Shown here: positions 61,529 through 64,000 of the stretch, in pieces
Layout of the letters: each line of letters opens with the position of its first letter
Numbering within the stretch: the first letter of the stretch is position 1
Origin: Chloroflexota bacterium
Lineage (GTDB): Bacteria > Chloroflexota > Anaerolineae > Promineifilales > Promineifilaceae
DNA length: 64,000 nucleotides
Direction of reading: 5' to 3'
Assembly: GCA_013112725.1 (NCBI GenBank)
Contig: JABFFZ010000003.1
Location: forward strand, 1-64,000
The notes under the pieces: generated by a model
Seen by the model: the letters and a program-made list of their open reading frames with translations, nothing else
What the model was told of the DNA's origin: nothing
Databases searched by the model: none
Program-made: the position numbers and the translations under genes

Positions 61529-63025
61529 GGCAGGCACGGCCGTAGCCAGCCAGCCCGCCAAATCCTGCTTCAACTGCGCCAGGGCGGGATGGTGTACATA
61601 CATCATGTGCCCCGCTTCATAATAAGTCATGGCGATGTTGCCCAGCAGGTCGGTGGGCAGGTCAATATGGTTGAAGGTGTACTCCGTGGCCAGGAAAGGG
61701 GTGGCTAAATCATAGTAGCCATTCGCCACAAACACCTTGAGGAAGGGATTGCCGGTGATGGCTTTACGCAGCGTTTCGGCCACATTCACAAACTCATTCT
61801 GGTGGGGTTCATAGTTCCAGGGCCAGACGCGCCCGGTGAGAATTTCATAGGGCAGATCGCTTTCAAATTTCAGGTCACGGCGCACGTAATCGTTGAACAC
61901 GGCCGTGTACGGCCCCATAATCGCCGCCATACTGGGATCATATTCAAAAAACTCACCCGCCGCATCCCGGTCATACCCCGTAAATCGGCTGTCCAGCCGC
62001 CCCACCGTTTTGCCCTCGTCCCGCAGCAGTTCCTTGCAAAAACGCATGTAGTGAAGGCGCAAGTTGCACCGCTGCACATAGGCCAACGAAAGACCGGTAT
62101 ACCGCGCCAGCTTCTTCTCAATCTGGGCGCGTTTTGCTGCCGAAAGCGCCGATCCCTGCATGAGCGCCAGCGTGTAATCAGTGAGGGCAAATTGGCGCAC
62201 CTCGTCCAACGTCTTCTGCAAATCCGCCTGCAAATCAGCCGCCAGTTTTTGGTGATACCAGGCTGTCGCCGTCAGCGAGGGCAGGTAAAGAATGTAGGGC
62301 AAATCATTGCCCACCGGATAGCGAATGGTCTGGAAATTAAGGACAACAGAAACAAGCATAATGCCGTTCAGATACAGGCCGTGTCGCTCTTGCAAGTAGC
62401 CAGACAACCCGGCGGCGCGGGTCGTGCCATAGCTCTCGCCGATCAAAAACTTGGGCGAAGTCCAACGGCCGTACCGGCTCACATACAGCCGGATAAAATC
62501 CCCCACCGACTCAATGTCCTTCTTAAAAGCATGAAAATCCTTTGGCTTTTCGCCGGGCACGGCACGGCTGAAGCCGGTGCTGACCGGATCAATAAAGACC
62601 AGGTCGCTTTGGTCCAGCAGCGAAAAGTCGTTGTTGACCATCTTGTAGGGCGGCGGCAGCTGCTGCCCACCGTCCATCGTCTCCACCCGGCGCGGCCCCA
62701 GCAGCCCCAGATGCAGCCACACGGAGGAAGAGCCAGGGCCGCCATTGAAGGAAAAGGTCAACGGCCGTGACCCCACCTCCTCCACCCCATCCAGCGTATA
62801 GGCAATGAAAAAGACGCTGGCCTTCGCCTTTTCCCCCTCCGACTTGCCCTCCTTTTCCGCCTCCTCCTTCAGCACAATGGTGCCGCAGGTGACGGTGTAG
62901 GAAAGTTCACGGCCGTCAATCACGGCCGTGTGCTGCGTCACCGAAATTTTGTCCTCCGGCGTCGGGTATTTCTCGTCCTTCTCTTTCTCTTTATCGTTAC
63001 CGTTCTTCTTTTCGTCTTCAGCCAT
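61523..63025 (-). CDS. S10-family serine carboxypeptidase
   Basis: About 500 residues from ATG 63025. FSFNGGPGSSSVWLHLGLLGPR is the oxyanion region, LIGESYGTTRAAGLSGYL the serine nucleophile, NGYYDLATPFLATEY the aspartate and YEAGHMMYVH the histidine. The N-terminal 25 residues are highly charged (K/E-rich) with no signal peptide, unlike secreted eukaryotic S10 enzymes, so a cytoplasmic or differently exported enzyme is likely. It removes C-terminal residues from peptides. Bacterial S10 enzymes are fairly common in this phylum's relatives. Confidence 0.9.
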   Translation of the reverse strand: MAEDEKKNGNDKEKEKDEKYPTPEDKISVTQHTAVIDGRELSYTVTCGTIVLKEEAEKEGKSEGEKAKASVFFIAYTLDGVEEVGSRPLTFSFNGGPGSSSVWLHLGLLGPRRVETMDGGQQLPPPYKMVNNDFSLLDQSDLVFIDPVSTGFSRAVPGEKPKDFHAFKKDIESVGDFIRLYVSRYGRWTSPKFLIGESYGTTRAAGLSGYLQERHGLYLNGIMLVSVVLNFQTIRYPVGNDLPYILYLPSLTATAWYHQKLAADLQADLQKTLDEVRQFALTDYTLALMQGSALSAAKRAQIEKKLARYTGLSLAYVQRCNLRLHYMRFCKELLRDEGKTVGRLDSRFTGYDRDAAGEFFEYDPSMAAIMGPYTAVFNDYVRRDLKFESDLPYEILTGRVWPWNYEPHQNEFVNVAETLRKAITGNPFLKVFVANGYYDLATPFLATEYTFNHIDLPTDLLGNIAMTYYEAGHMMYVHHPALAQLKQDLAGWLATAVPAP

Positions 63026-63046
63026 CATGCCTTGCCTTTCACGTTC

Positions 63047-63093
63047 GTAGTAGGCGATTTATCGCCGTCAGAGGGCGATAAATCGCCTACTAC
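63047..63093. repeat. Perfect 20-bp inverted repeat (H22)
   Basis: GTAGTAGGCGATTTATCGCC and GGCGATAAATCGCCTACTAC are exact complements around a 7-nt loop. It lies between the NifU-like and S10 genes, both minus strand, and may act as terminator or processing site. Confidence 0.8.
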
Positions 63094-63106
63094 AAACACA
63101 CGCGGA

Positions 63107-63403
63107 TCACACCGCCACCACCGCCTTCACCTGCGGAAAAAACTGCTTCACCGTGCCCTCTACCCAGCCGTGCAGCGTCACCGGAGCCAGATTACACCCC
63201 TCACACGCGCCAGACAAATGCACCGTGACCACATCATCCACATACCCAACCATTTCCACCTCGCCGCCATGATAATGCTCAATATAGCTGCTGATGGTCT
63301 TGATCAGGGCTTCCATACGTTCTGTTTCCGTCGCTTCCTGGGGAATGCGCTGCATTTCGCTGTTAAACCCGCGCACGCCCGCCGGTCTGTTCATGGTCGT
63401 CAT
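63107..63403 (-). CDS. NifU-like C-terminal domain protein (Fe-S scaffold)
   Basis: A 98-residue protein. ALIKTISSYIEHYHGGEVEMVGYVDDVVTVHLSGACEGCNLAPVTL contains the CxxC scaffold site, and GWVEGTVKQFFPQVKAVVAV completes the domain. Stand-alone NifU C-terminal proteins carry Fe-S clusters for transfer to apo-enzymes. The 20 N-terminal residues are less conserved. It precedes the S10 peptidase gene on the same strand. Confidence 0.9.
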   Translation of the reverse strand: MTTMNRPAGVRGFNSEMQRIPQEATETERMEALIKTISSYIEHYHGGEVEMVGYVDDVVTVHLSGACEGCNLAPVTLHGWVEGTVKQFFPQVKAVVAV

Positions 63404-63435
63404 GGGAATTCTCCTTCACCGAAGGGCGATTTAGC

Positions 63436-63576
63436 AAAGGGTGTGTTTCAAACGAGTTGAATCGTCACTAGAACACAGATTTACAGGATTTACGGATTAG
63501 GGTAAGTCAAAAAGCAAATCCGCAAACCCTGCCCATCCCTTGTTCTATTACCAACCGAAATGAAACACACCCTTTA
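63436..63576. mobile_element. Short element with 15-bp terminal inverted repeats
   Basis: AAAGGGTGTGTTTCA (63436-63450) and TGAAACACACCCTTT (63562-63576) are exact complements 141 bp end to end with no coding capacity. It resembles a MITE or a large stem-loop. No target duplication was identified. Confidence 0.5.
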
Positions 63577-63690
63577 GCAACTCACCCTACGACAATCAAT
63601 CATAGTGACATGGTATCATAATCCCTTTATCGTTGCCACGTGGTTAATTACCAGGGTGATCAGATTTTTAGATGATATGTGGGCGGCGTC

Positions 63691-63744
63691 AGGCAAGGGG
63701 CTGTACAACATTGGTCAATCAAAATGGTTCTGCCCCTTGCCTGG
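63691..63744. repeat. Inverted repeat in the right-hand intergenic region
   Basis: CAGGCAAGGGGC (63691-63702) and GCCCCTTGCCTG (63733-63744) face each other over a 30-nt centre. The stretch 63577-64000 shows no other supportable feature; its short open frame has no recognisable product. Confidence 0.5.
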
Positions 63745-64000
63745 CACGACTTGTCACCAGACCTCCGCACACCTTTCTGACATTGTTCAGTTGTTTTTAA
63801 TTACAACCGTCTGTTACACTTCCCCTATGTAATACGACATACCACGTAGGGCTGTACCGTGTGATTGTGATGTATTCGCAGCCTGGCCGTTGGCTTCCAA
63901 CACATACGCAATTCACGATAATGGAACAGCATCCAATAAAACGGTTAACAACAAACAGGTTGTCTTGATGAGGGGCCAGGTAGATAGATGACAGGGAACA

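Noticed and set aside
63605..63832. 75-codon open frame near the right end
   Set aside because: It runs through an inverted repeat and lacks recognisable motifs.
1..64000. CRISPR array
   Set aside because: The regularly spaced short words form inverted hairpins with 7-8 bp periodicity and no unique spacers; no cas gene is present.

Overview
The window reads as a chromosomal segment of a Chloroflexota bacterium, most likely Anaerolineae-like. This is an inference from gene content: an archaeal-type upper mevalonate cluster, very large secreted DUF11-repeat proteins ending in a YLPLV/YLPVI motif, an alpha-glucan phosphorylase, an S10 carboxypeptidase and several REC and histidine kinase proteins. 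No rRNA or tRNA gene was recognised.

Two regions differ sharply. Positions 1 to about 9,100 are an integron gene-cassette array without a visible integrase. Every gene lies on the + strand, and the cassettes are separated by attC sites with recognisable R'' (RYYYAAC) and R' (GTTRRRY) core sites and long imperfect stems. The cargo is rich in nucleases: a PD-(D/E)XK protein related to the HsdR N-terminus, a two-gene HNH-APAZ plus short prokaryotic Argonaute system, and an EcoRV-like restriction enzyme with its adenine methyltransferase. Other cassettes carry a RibD-type reductase, an alpha/beta hydrolase, and a Crp/Fnr regulator with a YgaP-like membrane protein. The left edge holds the 3' end of an IS630-like transposase.

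From about 9,130 to 62,940 the backbone is GC-richer and saturated with the octamer palindrome ACGGCCGT. I counted about 119 copies by eye, against about one expected, and none in the cassette array. The backbone also carries about 20 intergenic hairpins built from tandem 7-8 bp words. Layout: OsmC, glgP and an ATP-grasp-like protein (9.2-13.3 kb); a PucC-like transporter, tpiA, a membrane metalloprotease and a glycosyltransferase (13.8-17.8 kb); an AvaI/BsoBI-type restriction-modification pair whose endonuclease is broken (17.8-20.1 kb); a cell-envelope lipoprotein and a beta-propeller protein, a uracil-DNA glycosylase, an M3 peptidase, a REC protein and trmB (20.1-28.1 kb); a 1498-residue secreted nuclease, two REC proteins and a histidine kinase (28.7-36.7 kb); a second M3 peptidase and a secreted metalloprotease (36.9-41.4 kb); HMG-CoA reductase, HMG-CoA synthase, thiolase and DUF35 (43.5-47.8 kb); glycosyltransferases, a LysM lipoprotein and an HtrA-like protease (48.2-52.5 kb); tyrosine catabolism with an Lrp regulator (54.1-58.8 kb); a pseudogene cluster around a likely rearrangement junction (59.0-61.4 kb); then an S10 peptidase and a NifU-like protein.

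The most notable system is the HNH-APAZ/short Argonaute operon carried as a single integron cassette beside other restriction cassettes, which makes the array a compact, mobile defence store.
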